Numbered from the stretch's first letter, positions 1-8,319 are shown. The stretch: DNA of 42,006 nucleotides from Clostridiales bacterium (GCA_019423795.1 JAHZAT010000083.1:1-42006), one strand, 5' to 3'. Translations and numbers: made by a program. Notes: generated from the letters alone by a model not told the origin.

Positions 1-1609
1 TCTTCCATGTAACTGTTAATTTTTTCTTTCCTGCTTTTACTTTTGCTGTCTGTTTCTTAACTGTTACTTTTTTGACTGGTTTTACAGCAGGTTTTGTTGC
101 TGTTGTTGTAGCTGCAGGCTTTGTTACTGTTGTAGCATCTGATGGCTTTGTTGCTGTTGTATCTGACTTGTTTGTATATGTAAATTCTAATGTCTTATTA
201 TATCCAGTCGCTGTTACAACAATGTTATATGTACCTTCTGCTTTTAATGCATCTGCTGTTGTTACCAATGTTCCATCTTCATTGATCAATTTTATAGCTC
301 TTTTTCCTGATGCTTCATATTCTTTTCCGTTAACAGATACTTTCTGAATATTTTTTACAAAATTTGCAAAATCATCTGCCTGTACATCTTTCGCTGCTAC
401 TAATGCAGGTGCTTTAGCATTATTGTTATATACTGCCACAACATTATCTGTAGTTAAAGTAAAGCTTGCGCTAAATGGTGCATATGTTGAGCTTTTATCT
501 TTTACGTTTAATGTATACTGTCCTGGTTTCACTCCTGTTGCATTATATTTTAATATTCCATTTTCAACGCTGACGTTTGTTAACCCTTCTGCTGCATATT
601 CTGCATCATAGTCTTCTGGTAATGTTGGCAGAGTAACTTTTACACTTCCTAAAGTTACATCTGCATTTTCAACTTTAAAATCACTGGTATCAAATTTTTT
701 AGGTACATATGTATTATCAATATCATATTTCACTACACCATTTTCTGTATAATATGTTACTGCATCAATTGTTTTTCCCATCATAGATGCATAATGTTCT
801 CCAGAAATTGGGCAATCATGAGACTGTGTTGTAAATCCTGTTCCCCATGCAAATTCTGTCCCTTTCCAGATATTTTCTACATGTCTTAATCCATATTGTG
901 TTCCATCAATTGTTGTGATCACTGCTGCAAGAACTTTCGTATTCCCACTGATCTGATCACTATCCGCAACCTTATCAAAGTTTAAATTTAATTGATAATC
1001 TCCATACTTAGATGATGTCTTAAACTTCTCAATTGCTGCACCTTTTACTGTTTTTTCAGTTGCTGTAGTCTTGCCAAAAGAATAAGATCCATTTTCATTT
1101 ACAGTTAATTCTTTATAGTACGCTGGTGCTGTTGTACCTAATTCATAATATGAATAATCTGCACTTTCAAATAAAGCATCTTTGCCTTTATATTCTGTTG
1201 TTGTTTCTTTTCCTTTCATATTTACTGTAATTGAAACTTTAGAAGCGTCTGTAATTTTTGTTAATTTAGATAGATCTGTTCCTGCTTTGATCTTTACAGG
1301 ATAAGTGATTCCTGAAATATGCTCTCCAGTATTGTCTGCATGATAAGATCCATTGGCTAATGTACTTTTTGTTTTTGTCTTTGTTGCTGAAGTTGTCGCA
1401 TCTACTTTTACAGTATTATTTAATTCTGCCTTATAAAAATCAGCATATGGGATATTCATCAACACATAGACATCTTGTCCCTTATTTGTTTCATCTGCTT
1501 TAACAACCGCCACGCCATTGTTAAATACTGCTGGCACACTTACAGGTCCTGCCAACATTGCAGCAGCCATAGCTACTGTTAAACCTTTTTTCCACATTCC
1601 TTTTCTCAT
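1..1609 (-). CDS. Secreted Tp47-like protein (5' part, runs off left edge)
   Basis: Open from an ATG at 1609 to the window edge (536 codons seen, no stop), so the C-terminus is missing. AGGAGG lies 5 nt before the ATG. Residues 1-38 form a signal peptide (basic MRKGMWKKG, then an Ala-rich core and a VKA-like cleavage site). The region around 47-63 (DVYVLMNIPYADFYKAEL) and a later stretch containing YGLRHVENIW resemble the Treponema Tp47 domains found in a group of Firmicutes surface proteins. Two beta-rich Ig-like units follow, then a Lys/Thr/Pro-rich linker (VKKQTAKVKAGKKKLTVTWK) that usually precedes fibronectin-III or wall-binding repeats. In Treponema, Tp47 was described as a penicillin-binding lipoprotein; its role in Firmicutes is unknown. 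No lipobox is seen. It lies downstream of the FMN/ApbE operon with its own leader and an operator-like palindrome, so a link to that redox system is inferred. Family call moderately sure, function not. Confidence 0.72.
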   Translation of the reverse strand, partial: MRKGMWKKGLTVAMAAAMLAGPVSVPAVFNNGVAVVKADETNKGQDVYVLMNIPYADFYKAELNNTVKVDATTSATKTKTKSTLANGSYHADNTGEHISGITYPVKIKAGTDLSKLTKITDASKVSITVNMKGKETTTEYKGKDALFESADYSYYELGTTAPAYYKELTVNENGSYSFGKTTATEKTVKGAAIEKFKTSSKYGDYQLNLNFDKVADSDQISGNTKVLAAVITTIDGTQYGLRHVENIWKGTEFAWGTGFTTQSHDCPISGEHYASMMGKTIDAVTYYTENGVVKYDIDNTYVPKKFDTSDFKVENADVTLGSVKVTLPTLPEDYDAEYAAEGLTNVSVENGILKYNATGVKPGQYTLNVKDKSSTYAPFSASFTLTTDNVVAVYNNNAKAPALVAAKDVQADDFANFVKNIQKVSVNGKEYEASGKRAIKLINEDGTLVTTADALKAEGTYNIVVTATGYNKTLEFTYTNKSDTTATKPSDATTVTKPAATTTATKPAVKPVKKVTVKKQTAKVKAGKKKLTVTWK

Positions 1610-1644
1610 GTGAACCTCCTTTAAATTGTAATAATTAATAGCTT

Positions 1645-1680
1645 TATACAAAGATATAAGTACTGAAATATCTTTGTATA
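1645..1680 (-). other. Perfect 13-bp inverted repeat in leader of Tp47-like gene
   Basis: The arms TATACAAAGATAT (1645-1657) and ATATCTTTGTATA (1668-1680) are exact reverse complements around a 10-nt loop. The repeat lies 36-71 nt upstream of the ATG at 1609. No T-tract follows in the direction of the gene, so it does not look like a terminator. It may be an mRNA-stabilising 5' stem-loop or a regulator site. Confidence 0.6.
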
Positions 1681-1730
1681 TTTATCTTGATTTTTGCATG
1701 TTCTGACCATAATTGAGAATTTTTCGCATT

Positions 1731-1750
1731 TAGTTAGTTTTGGCTAACTA
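1731..1750 (-). promoter_or_regulatory. Operator-like palindrome TAGTTAG-N6-CTAACTA
   Basis: Perfect 7-bp arms separated by 6 bp, about 120 bp upstream of the Tp47-like start and just past the terminator of the FMN/iron-sulfur operon. It has the same TTAG-N6-CTAA core as the palindrome before apbE (5804-5825). The half-sites look like those of DtxR/IdeR-type metal repressors, but the spacing differs, so the regulator is unidentified. Confidence 0.5.
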
Positions 1751-1763
1751 TTGTTTTTTAAGA

Positions 1764-1793
1764 AAGGTGCCTTTATAAGTGATCAGACACCTT
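1764..1793 (-). terminator. Probable terminator of the apbE/FMN/iron-sulfur operon
   Basis: AAGGTGCC (1764-1771) pairs with GACACCTT (1786-1793) with one G-T wobble. On the minus strand the stem is followed by a weak T run (TTTCTT). It lies 19 nt after the stop of the NapH-like gene. Confidence 0.5.
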
Positions 1794-1811
1794 CCTATTT
1801 CGTCAATTATC

Positions 1812-2660
1812 TTACAAACTTTGTGTAAAAATACAGACTCCAATAAATAATACAAGCTTCAGGAGAATAATAAGGATTTCATTACCTTTTAATTTCTTAC
1901 CTGAACTCAGATGAATGTTTTGTTTCGGGCACACATCCATACATTGCATACAGTGGATACATTCCCCACCATTCTTCTGGTCCCTTTTGATCTGATGATC
2001 TACAGGGCACTTGATCTCGCATGCACGGCACTTTGGAATGCAGTTGCTTCGGTCTCTGTCGAGTACGGAAAACGGCAATGTCGGTAACCATGCAAAGATA
2101 GCTCCCATCGGACATAGATATTGGCAGAAAAATCTTTCTTTAAGGCACATACCCACCAGTATAAGTACAAAGATGATCCATCCGGCTAAATAGCCAAGAT
2201 CAGGAATCTTACCTGTGTACAACATGGAAAATACTTCCCAAGCACTGGTTCCATGGAATTTTTTTGTAAATCCTAATGCATAGATCAGCATTAAGATAAT
2301 TAATAGTATATATTTAATTTTCTGAAGTTTCCGTCCAGTTTCTTCTGAAACCCAAGGAAGCTTTTTTTTCACTTTTTTCTGAACCCATTGGGATAAGGCA
2401 TACATTCCATCTCCCAAGGTTCCAAATGCGCAGGCATATCCACAGAAGAATCGGCCAAACAAAATGGTAAATCCACACAATGCGATCATCATTACAAGAA
2501 ATGCATTCTGCTCGATCGGCTTGCCGGCCCTGATCTGTTCGATCACATACCTTACACCAGAAAATGCTGATGTGTATAATGCCGGCATCCATAGGAAAAA
2601 GATGATCTGAATGATCTGCCGAGTGAGGCGTCTTAAGTCTCTCTTTTGTCTAAGGTTCAT
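1812..2660 (-). CDS. NapH/NosR-like membrane protein with 4Fe-4S clusters
   Basis: A 282-residue integral membrane iron-sulfur protein, probably an electron-transfer subunit. About five hydrophobic segments (roughly 16-32, 52-68, 117-131, 158-172, 261-278) surround two loop motifs of the NapH/NosR/RdxA family: FFCGYAC (Cys73, Cys77) and FFCQYLCPMG (Cys179, Cys183). A ferredoxin module follows with C207-x3-C-x2-C-x3-CP and C234-x2-C-x2-C-x3-CP, which fits two 4Fe-4S clusters. In this family such proteins pass electrons from quinol or cytosolic ferredoxin across the membrane. It is the last gene of the operon. Its ATG overlaps the stop of the FMN-binding gene by one base (TAATG), so the two are probably translationally coupled. 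Electron transfer to the neighbouring flavoproteins is inferred. The donor cannot be told from sequence. Confidence 0.85.
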   Translation of the reverse strand: MNLRQKRDLRRLTRQIIQIIFFLWMPALYTSAFSGVRYVIEQIRAGKPIEQNAFLVMMIALCGFTILFGRFFCGYACAFGTLGDGMYALSQWVQKKVKKKLPWVSEETGRKLQKIKYILLIILMLIYALGFTKKFHGTSAWEVFSMLYTGKIPDLGYLAGWIIFVLILVGMCLKERFFCQYLCPMGAIFAWLPTLPFSVLDRDRSNCIPKCRACEIKCPVDHQIKRDQKNGGECIHCMQCMDVCPKQNIHLSSGKKLKGNEILIILLKLVLFIGVCIFTQSL

Positions 2661-3073
2661 TATGACGCCTCCTTCAAAGCATTTCGTACCGCTGCAATAA
2701 TACCTTTTGAACTGTATGTCGCTCCACTTGCTACATCAACATCGGCTGTCTGCTTTTGTTTCATTGTATCTATGATTTTTTTTGCATTATTAAAATATGC
2801 ACTGTCTTCATTTTTCGCTTCTTTAATCTGAATGTCATCGATAGAACCATTTTTTATGGTCACACTCACAACAATCTGACCACCGAATCCCTGACCGCTG
2901 CCTTCATAGGTTCCATCTTTCCATAAACCCGAACCACTGTTCTCAGCTGCGATCTTCGCTTCTTTTTCTGCCCGAATCGTTGCAATATTATGATATGCAA
3001 AACACACTCCAACGATCAGCACAAGGTTTAGAAGTTTCATTAAGAAATGCTTATATTGTTTTAATTGTTTCAT
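2660..3073 (-). CDS. Membrane-anchored single-domain FMN-binding protein
   Basis: A 137-residue protein with one N-terminal membrane anchor (about 12-28, LMKLLNLVLIVGVCFAY) and one extracytoplasmic FMN_bind domain (about 52-135). The domain begins DGTYEGSGQGFGG and ends in the flavinylation motif DVASGATYSS. Thr119 is the expected residue for a phosphoester-linked FMN attached by ApbE. This is the fold of RnfG/NqrC and of the C-terminal part of NosR. It sits between the four-domain FMN protein (gap 21 nt) and the NapH-like gene (1-nt overlap). It may bridge the membrane iron-sulfur protein and the larger flavoprotein, by inference from order and domain type. Confidence 0.85.
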   Translation of the reverse strand: MKQLKQYKHFLMKLLNLVLIVGVCFAYHNIATIRAEKEAKIAAENSGSGLWKDGTYEGSGQGFGGQIVVSVTIKNGSIDDIQIKEAKNEDSAYFNNAKKIIDTMKQKQTADVDVASGATYSSKGIIAAVRNALKEAS

Positions 3074-3094
3074 ATCTCTTTCTTGTTCCTCTAC

Positions 3095-4693
3095 CTATTG
3101 GTTAATCTTTGAAATTGCGTTCTTATATGCATTGATCAAGGCATTGCTTGAACATGTTGCTCCTGTTACCACGTCATAATTTTTTGAAGTATCCAATCCA
3201 TTTGCGATCAATTGAGGAACTATCTTTTTTTCCGCATCCTTATACCATGATTGCATGCTTTTATCTGACCATTTTATATTTTGGATTCCTTTTACTTTTC
3301 CATCAGATGAAACTACAACTTCTAAAGTAAGATCATATGTGTCAAAATCTCCATCTTCATCTGGCTCACATACTGCACTTCCTGTATACGTTTGATCTGT
3401 CGGTGTTGTTGGTACAGTTGTTGTATTATCCTCAGATGAATTATCAGTATTCGTATTATTATCATTTGTACTATTGTTTGTATTATTTGTTTCTACTGTA
3501 GTTCCCGTATCTTTTTTCGCCAATGCTTTCTTTAACGCATCTCTGACTGCTGCCATGATACCTTTTGAACTATATGTAGCACCACTAACTACATCAACTT
3601 TATCTGTATTAGCTGATTGTACCGCAATAATACTAAATGGCACTTCAGACCATGCACGTTCAAAATATGCCTCATCATCTTTTTCATTTTTAACAAGTTT
3701 AATCTCTACGATCTTGCTCTTCTTAATGCGGACACTGACAGTGATCTTTCCTCTGAATCCTGTTCCAGTTCCTTCGTAAACACCATCTTTGTATGTTCCT
3801 GATACTTTCTCTGTTGTATCTTTCTTCGTTGTGTCCTTTGTTGTAGATGTAGAACTACTGTCACTAGATGATTTATTAACGGCCGCTTTGCTTAACGCAT
3901 TACGCACGGCTTTGATAATACCATTGGAACTAAATGTAGCCCCACTGACAGCATCTACATTTGTGCTCTGCTTCTTAACCATCAATGGAAGTAAAATACC
4001 TTTTGCACGGTTAAAATACGCTGCATCATCATGATTTTCCAAAATTTTAATTGATTTGATCTTATTCTTTTTGATCGTCACAGAAACTTTTACAGTACCA
4101 TGATATCCAGCGGCTGTACCAATAAATGTACCATCTTTGTATGTTCCTGATTCATCCGCTGTACCAACACTTCCTGCAGATTTTGCAGAAGATCCGCCTG
4201 CTTTTGCAGATGATTTATCTTCTTCCCCTGTTAACGCATTTTTTACTGCCTTAATGATTCCATTTGAACTGTAAGTTGCTCCACTGACAACATCAACTTT
4301 TAATGACTGCTTTGCCAGAATATTTTTGATCACACCTGCTGATGCACGATTGAAAAATGCGGCATCATCGGAATTACTTAATACTTTGATTGCTGTGATC
4401 TTATGATCTTTTACAGTAACTGAAACCTTTACCAAACCACGATATCCGTTTGCCTGTCCTTCATAAGTTCCATCCTTGATCTTGCTTAGATCAATATCCC
4501 CAGCATTTGCTTTCTTTGTTTTCTTTTTCGCTTGTGTCGTTGCAGCTTCTACCTGATTTTCAGAATTATTTTTTGATTTTTCTGACTTTGGTGCCGTATA
4601 TCCAAAAACACTGTTTCCAACCAGACTGATCACAAAAATCGCAGGCACAAACTGAATCAGATTGACTTTCTTTAACTGATCAATGATCTTCAT
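3095..4693 (-). CDS. Secreted/anchored protein with four FMN-binding domains
   Basis: 532 residues with an N-terminal hydrophobic anchor (about 12-32) and then four FMN_bind domains joined by low-complexity Ser/Thr/Lys/Asn linkers. The flavinylation motifs are VSGATYSS (Thr140), VSGATFSS (Thr253), VSGATYSS (Thr373) and VTGATCSS (Thr513). Each of the first three domains opens with DG(T/V)(Y/F).G....GYRG-like sequence. The fourth (about 435-531) is divergent: its opening is replaced by an acidic stretch (EPDEDGDFD) and the residue after GAT is Cys. Up to four covalent FMNs per chain are possible, making this a candidate multi-flavin wire outside the membrane. The adjacent apbE (gap 37 nt upstream) would load them. 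Multi-FMN proteins of this kind are known in flavin-based extracellular electron transfer; the substrate here is unknown. Confidence 0.88.
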   Translation of the reverse strand: MKIIDQLKKVNLIQFVPAIFVISLVGNSVFGYTAPKSEKSKNNSENQVEAATTQAKKKTKKANAGDIDLSKIKDGTYEGQANGYRGLVKVSVTVKDHKITAIKVLSNSDDAAFFNRASAGVIKNILAKQSLKVDVVSGATYSSNGIIKAVKNALTGEEDKSSAKAGGSSAKSAGSVGTADESGTYKDGTFIGTAAGYHGTVKVSVTIKKNKIKSIKILENHDDAAYFNRAKGILLPLMVKKQSTNVDAVSGATFSSNGIIKAVRNALSKAAVNKSSSDSSSTSTTKDTTKKDTTEKVSGTYKDGVYEGTGTGFRGKITVSVRIKKSKIVEIKLVKNEKDDEAYFERAWSEVPFSIIAVQSANTDKVDVVSGATYSSKGIMAAVRDALKKALAKKDTGTTVETNNTNNSTNDNNTNTDNSSEDNTTTVPTTPTDQTYTGSAVCEPDEDGDFDTYDLTLEVVVSSDGKVKGIQNIKWSDKSMQSWYKDAEKKIVPQLIANGLDTSKNYDVVTGATCSSNALINAYKNAISKINQ

Positions 4694-4730
4694 TTTTGTT
4701 TTTCCTTCTCTCTTTCTATCTGTTAACGTT

Positions 4731-5789
4731 TTATTTTTTTATTACTGTAAAATCACTATCTGAACTAAAATGATCTTTGATTCCCTGTGAAATATATACC
4801 TTATTATTTTCATCAACAAGGATCATATTGAATTCTTTGCTGTGTTCCTTCCAGTAAGAAATAGCTTTATCCTTCCCCATAACAAACAATGTTGTTGACA
4901 ATGTATCAGATAATGTACCATTTTTACTGATAATCGTTACTGATTTCAGATCTTTTTCGGATGGTTTTCCAGTTGCTGGATCAATGATATGATGATATGT
5001 TTTCCCATCTTTCTCAAAGTATCTTTCATATGCTCCAGATGTAATGACTGCTTCATCAGCAGCTTCATATGCACCGATCATACTTTCTGTATCATCTGGT
5101 GACTGCACTCCGACTTTCCATCGGCTTCCATCTGTTTTTGTTCCGATTGCCTGTACGTTACCACCAAGACTGATCACACCGCTTTTCACACCATCCTTTT
5201 TATAGATTTTTGCAATTCTTTGTGATGTGTATCCTTTAGCAATTCCTCCAAGATCAATCTTCATATTCTTCTCTAATGTCACAACATTTGTTTTCTTATT
5301 AATTTTGATTTTCTGACTATTTACGTTTTTCAGAAGTTTCTGAATTTCACTGTCCGATGGCACACGATATTTCTGTGTCGGAAATCCCCATAATTCCACG
5401 ATCGGATAGATAGAAATATCAAAAGCATCGTTTGATTCTTTTGATTTTTTCTTTGCAAATTCGATCAATTCTAATGTCTCATCAGATACTTTCATTTTTT
5501 TCTTCTGATTCAGCTGATAGATCTCACTGTTTTTATCTACTGCTGACCATAGCTGATCTAATCGCTCAATCTCACTCTTAGCATCATCCACTGCTTTTTG
5601 CGCATTCTTTCCATATGCTTTCAGATTCATATAGGTATCCATGGCAAAAACTTGCGCACTTGCTTCCTGTGTACTTGCTTCACTACTTGTTTCTGTCTTC
5701 TTTTCGTCCTGTTTCTTGGCACATCCGGCGAATGATAGTACCCCTAAAACACTGACCATCACTATGCATATTAACTTTTTTAGTTTCAT
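4731..5789 (-). CDS. apbE: FAD:protein FMN transferase (ApbE), lipoprotein
   Basis: A 352-residue ApbE-family enzyme that moves FMN from FAD onto a Thr of (S/T)GAT motifs in partner proteins, using Mg2+, outside the membrane. The N-terminus has a lipobox (LSFAGC, Cys23). Family signatures: AMDTYM (49-54), DAFDISIYP (121-129), IDLGGIAKGY (178-187), VISLGGN (205-211), HIIDPATG (267-274) and a C-terminal metal-site segment SDTLSTTLFVMG (294-305). Length is normal. It is the first gene of the operon that encodes its likely substrates: five FMN_bind domains lie immediately downstream. A perfect palindrome sits just upstream of the start next to a TATAAA -10 candidate, so transcription is probably repressor controlled. 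Confidence 0.94.
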   Translation of the reverse strand: MKLKKLICIVMVSVLGVLSFAGCAKKQDEKKTETSSEASTQEASAQVFAMDTYMNLKAYGKNAQKAVDDAKSEIERLDQLWSAVDKNSEIYQLNQKKKMKVSDETLELIEFAKKKSKESNDAFDISIYPIVELWGFPTQKYRVPSDSEIQKLLKNVNSQKIKINKKTNVVTLEKNMKIDLGGIAKGYTSQRIAKIYKKDGVKSGVISLGGNVQAIGTKTDGSRWKVGVQSPDDTESMIGAYEAADEAVITSGAYERYFEKDGKTYHHIIDPATGKPSEKDLKSVTIISKNGTLSDTLSTTLFVMGKDKAISYWKEHSKEFNMILVDENNKVYISQGIKDHFSSDSDFTVIKK

Positions 5790-5803
5790 TTATTTCATCC
5801 TTC

Positions 5804-5825
5804 TAGGTTAGTATTCCCTAACCTA
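5804..5825 (-). promoter_or_regulatory. Operator palindrome TAGGTTAG-N6-CTAACCTA before apbE
   Basis: Perfect 8-bp arms with a 6-bp spacer, 14-36 bp upstream of the apbE ATG. On the minus strand it directly follows an AT-rich segment holding a plausible -10 (TATAAA), a good place for a repressor. The half-site TTAGGTTAG-like sequence recalls DtxR/IdeR iron boxes, but in those the arms are separated by one base, so this may be a different family. A related site lies at 1731-1750. Confidence 0.6.
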
Positions 5826-5882
5826 TAGTTTATAATTTTTTTAATTTTGTTTCAAGAACAGTAAGTGAGTTTTTTTTTCATT

Positions 5883-5919
5883 AAAAAAAGGAACTGTCTT
5901 TTCTGACAATTCCTTTTTT
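5883..5919 (-). terminator. Terminator after the three-paralogue operon
   Basis: 9-bp stem (5890-5898 with 5905-5913, one G-T wobble), 6-nt loop, flanked by A and T runs on both sides. On the minus strand it ends in seven Ts, 19 nt after the stop at 5938. The symmetry could allow action in both directions. Confidence 0.75.
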
Positions 5920-5937
5920 GACGTTCTATTCTAACCG

Positions 5938-7107
5938 TTATTTCTTAATCTCATAGTATCCATTTGTCTTCTTAGTACGCTTGCTTACTTTGACATAATA
6001 CATTCCTTTTTTCTTTGGAAGCTTTACTGTCTTTTCTAAGTGTTTTGCAGATGTTTTTACTGTCTTAACTGGTTTTTTCTTACCTCTCTCATAGATCGTA
6101 AACTTAAATCCACCTTGATCTGCAACTGTTAAAATCTTCAATTTGCTTTGCTTTTTGCTAGATTTTACAGATACTTTATACCAACGGGCTGCTTTTTCAT
6201 TCATTGTATACATCTCTGTTGCATTTAGATTCTTTGCTTTGGATTTCTTATAGGCAACTTTCTTTTTGGCATAATTTTTTGTCGTATACAACATTGTATT
6301 GAGCTGCTCTTTTGGAGCCTTCAATACTAGACGGTAGTTTCCTTTACTAAGTCCATAACCTACTGCAATCTGTGTTTCGTCTTCGTTTGTTGGTTTAAAT
6401 GACTTTGTTCTTCCGATTGTGATCCATTTTCCTTTTTCATTTTTCTGAACTTTATAGCTTGTATTTCCACCATCTTCTACCATGGATGCAACAACAAAAC
6501 CTGCAAATCCTCTTTTTGTCATTTTAAATGTGTGATAAGTTTCTTTTTCTTCACCTTTTTGCATATTGAGGTCGTTTTTTGCTAACCCACCACATTCATT
6601 TTGTAATACGTAAGCTGTGATCAATCCTTCTTTACAGTTCTTTGGAAACTCTATATAATAAGTTTCTCCTGCATTTACCTGCGCCTTTACATAGGACAGT
6701 GGCAATTTCTTGATCATTTTTTTATTGGAATCATATAAAATTGCTTCCTGTTTATTATCCCCAACAACTGCCAGTCCTAAAGCTCCTGATTCTACTGGAG
6801 TGAGCTTGATCAGATCTGGATTTTTAAAATAATTCTGATCATAATATTTGATCCCGCCAGTTAGCGCATAATATAAGGCATCTTCAAGAGTTCCAAATTT
6901 GTATGCTTTAATTTCTTTTTGATTCCATTCTTCCGGCTCTGTTTTTCTTGCTGTTTTCTTCATTACTGTTTTACTCGGAAAATATGATGTAACTGCTTTT
7001 GATACTAAGCCATCCGCTGCTGATATTTTAACCTGCGGACACAGCATCGCTGCTGATATGACTGCTGCCATAAGAATACGAAATGACCTACTTTTCATTT
7101 TTTTCAT
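5938..7107 (-). CDS. Secreted beta-sandwich protein of unknown function, paralogue 3
   Basis: 389 residues with a signal peptide (MKKMKSRSFRILMAAVISAA, then cleavage near ISAADG). No LPXTG, lipobox or catalytic motif is visible. It shares three parts with the two genes upstream: an N-terminal region with EPEEWN and a TGG/SGG-x-Y motif near residue 85; a middle segment holding TYHTF and GLSKGNYRL; and a C-terminal unit starting KAARWYKVSV and ending KKKGMYYVKV. The C-terminal and middle units have the pattern of bacterial pre-peptidase C-terminal (PPC)-like beta-sandwiches (hydrophobic strands, Y.R.., GxYYVKV). Very Lys-rich, hence basic. GGAGG lies 8 nt before the ATG, and the gap to the upstream gene is 22 nt. 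It is the least similar of the three copies (for example no Asp/Gly-rich loop before the middle unit). Function unrecognised. Confidence 0.75.
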   Translation of the reverse strand: MKKMKSRSFRILMAAVISAAMLCPQVKISAADGLVSKAVTSYFPSKTVMKKTARKTEPEEWNQKEIKAYKFGTLEDALYYALTGGIKYYDQNYFKNPDLIKLTPVESGALGLAVVGDNKQEAILYDSNKKMIKKLPLSYVKAQVNAGETYYIEFPKNCKEGLITAYVLQNECGGLAKNDLNMQKGEEKETYHTFKMTKRGFAGFVVASMVEDGGNTSYKVQKNEKGKWITIGRTKSFKPTNEDETQIAVGYGLSKGNYRLVLKAPKEQLNTMLYTTKNYAKKKVAYKKSKAKNLNATEMYTMNEKAARWYKVSVKSSKKQSKLKILTVADQGGFKFTIYERGKKKPVKTVKTSAKHLEKTVKLPKKKGMYYVKVSKRTKKTNGYYEIKK

Positions 7108-7129
7108 CCTGTTTCCCTCCTTGTGATTC

Positions 7130-8290
7130 TTAATATGTATATGTTCCCAAATAATATGCCCCTGTTGTTTTGCTTGTAAGTTTCGTAACTTTCACATAAT
7201 ATGCTCCTTTTTTCTTTGGAAGTTTTACTGTCTTAACTTTATCATTCTTTGTGACTTTTACTGTTTTTAATCGTTTTCCCTTTTGATAAACACAGAATTT
7301 AAAACCTCCGCCTACAGAATCTTTGGACAACGTAACTGCTTTTCTTTTTTTGGTAGATGAAACAGAAACCTTATACCAACGGGCTGCTTTTTCTGTGGAA
7401 GTATATATACTGTCAATATCTGATTTTAGATGGATCGCTTTAGATTTCTTATAAGCTGCCTTTTTCTTTGATTTATCCCTTGTATATTCTACATTAATGA
7501 TCTGATCTTTCGGTGTTTTTAACGCCAGACGATATTTTCCTGCCTCTAATCCATAGAGCACTGTACTGTCATATTTATCTGGTTTTACCGTTGTGCTGTA
7601 TCCGACTTTTTTCCATGTCCCATTTACATTTTTCTCAATGTATACTCCAACTTTTTCATGTTTCTTTCCGATGGATGTAATATCAAATTGTACTTTTGAG
7701 CGTTTCGCTACGGAAAATGGATGATAGGTTATTGTCCCTTTTCCAAGTTCATAATAACTTTTCTGATTCGCCATGGAAGTAAATTCGGTTTTGATCACAC
7801 CAGTTAAAATGATCACTTTGTCTATCTTCTCTGGCAGTTTTACATAAAATTCATCTCCTGTTTTCACGATACCTACATATTCTTTGTCCCCGCCATCATT
7901 TAAATTATTTACTATAATTCTTTTCTTTGCCGCATCATATACTGGTATTTTTGTCTCATCGTTACTTACGACACCAACCATAAACAGCCCTGGATCTGCA
8001 ACTTTGATCTTTACCCAGCGGTCACTGCCTTTATAATTCTTATTATATAAATGCATTCCACCGCTCACCAGATATTTCATCATATCTACTTCTGAATCAA
8101 ACTGATATGCAGTCAATTCCTCTTTGTTCCATTCTTCTGGTTCAACATATCTGGCTGTCTTTTTCTGTGTTATCTTGTCTGTATTAATATTTGTCCTTAC
8201 ATTTGCAGATACTGATGGGCTACACATTGCAATGCTTAAACCTGCTGCTATCAGAACTGCTCCCATTTTCTTGATTTCCCTTCTTGCCAT
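7130..8290 (-). CDS. Secreted beta-sandwich protein of unknown function, paralogue 2
   Basis: 386 residues. AGGAGG lies 7 nt before the ATG. Signal peptide MARREIKKMGAVLIAAGLSI with cleavage near VSANV. The mature start has RYVEPEEWNKEELTAYQF and VSGGMHLYNKNY, almost the same as the upstream neighbour (RYTTPKEWNYAEITAYQF, QTGGTHLYNDKF). The middle contains TYHPFSVAKRSKVQF and the C-terminal unit AARWYKVSV ... KKKGAYYVKV. All regular strands and no enzyme motif suggest a scaffold or binding role at the cell surface. PPC-like fold is inferred from pattern. Second in a three-gene operon (29 nt after the first). Confidence 0.75.
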   Translation of the reverse strand: MARREIKKMGAVLIAAGLSIAMCSPSVSANVRTNINTDKITQKKTARYVEPEEWNKEELTAYQFDSEVDMMKYLVSGGMHLYNKNYKGSDRWVKIKVADPGLFMVGVVSNDETKIPVYDAAKKRIIVNNLNDGGDKEYVGIVKTGDEFYVKLPEKIDKVIILTGVIKTEFTSMANQKSYYELGKGTITYHPFSVAKRSKVQFDITSIGKKHEKVGVYIEKNVNGTWKKVGYSTTVKPDKYDSTVLYGLEAGKYRLALKTPKDQIINVEYTRDKSKKKAAYKKSKAIHLKSDIDSIYTSTEKAARWYKVSVSSTKKRKAVTLSKDSVGGGFKFCVYQKGKRLKTVKVTKNDKVKTVKLPKKKGAYYVKVTKLTSKTTGAYYLGTYTY

Positions 8291-8319
8291 AGAAATTCCT
8301 CCTTATATTTTGATTTGGA

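Noticed and set aside
72..611. Plus-strand ORFs over the Tp47-like gene
   Set aside because: They are antisense shadows of a long minus-strand frame with signal peptide and good SD. Their translations are Val/Thr-rich antisense products.
3474..4034. Plus-strand ORFs within the four-domain FMN gene
   Set aside because: Repeated antisense patterns of the FMN domains, with no start signals.
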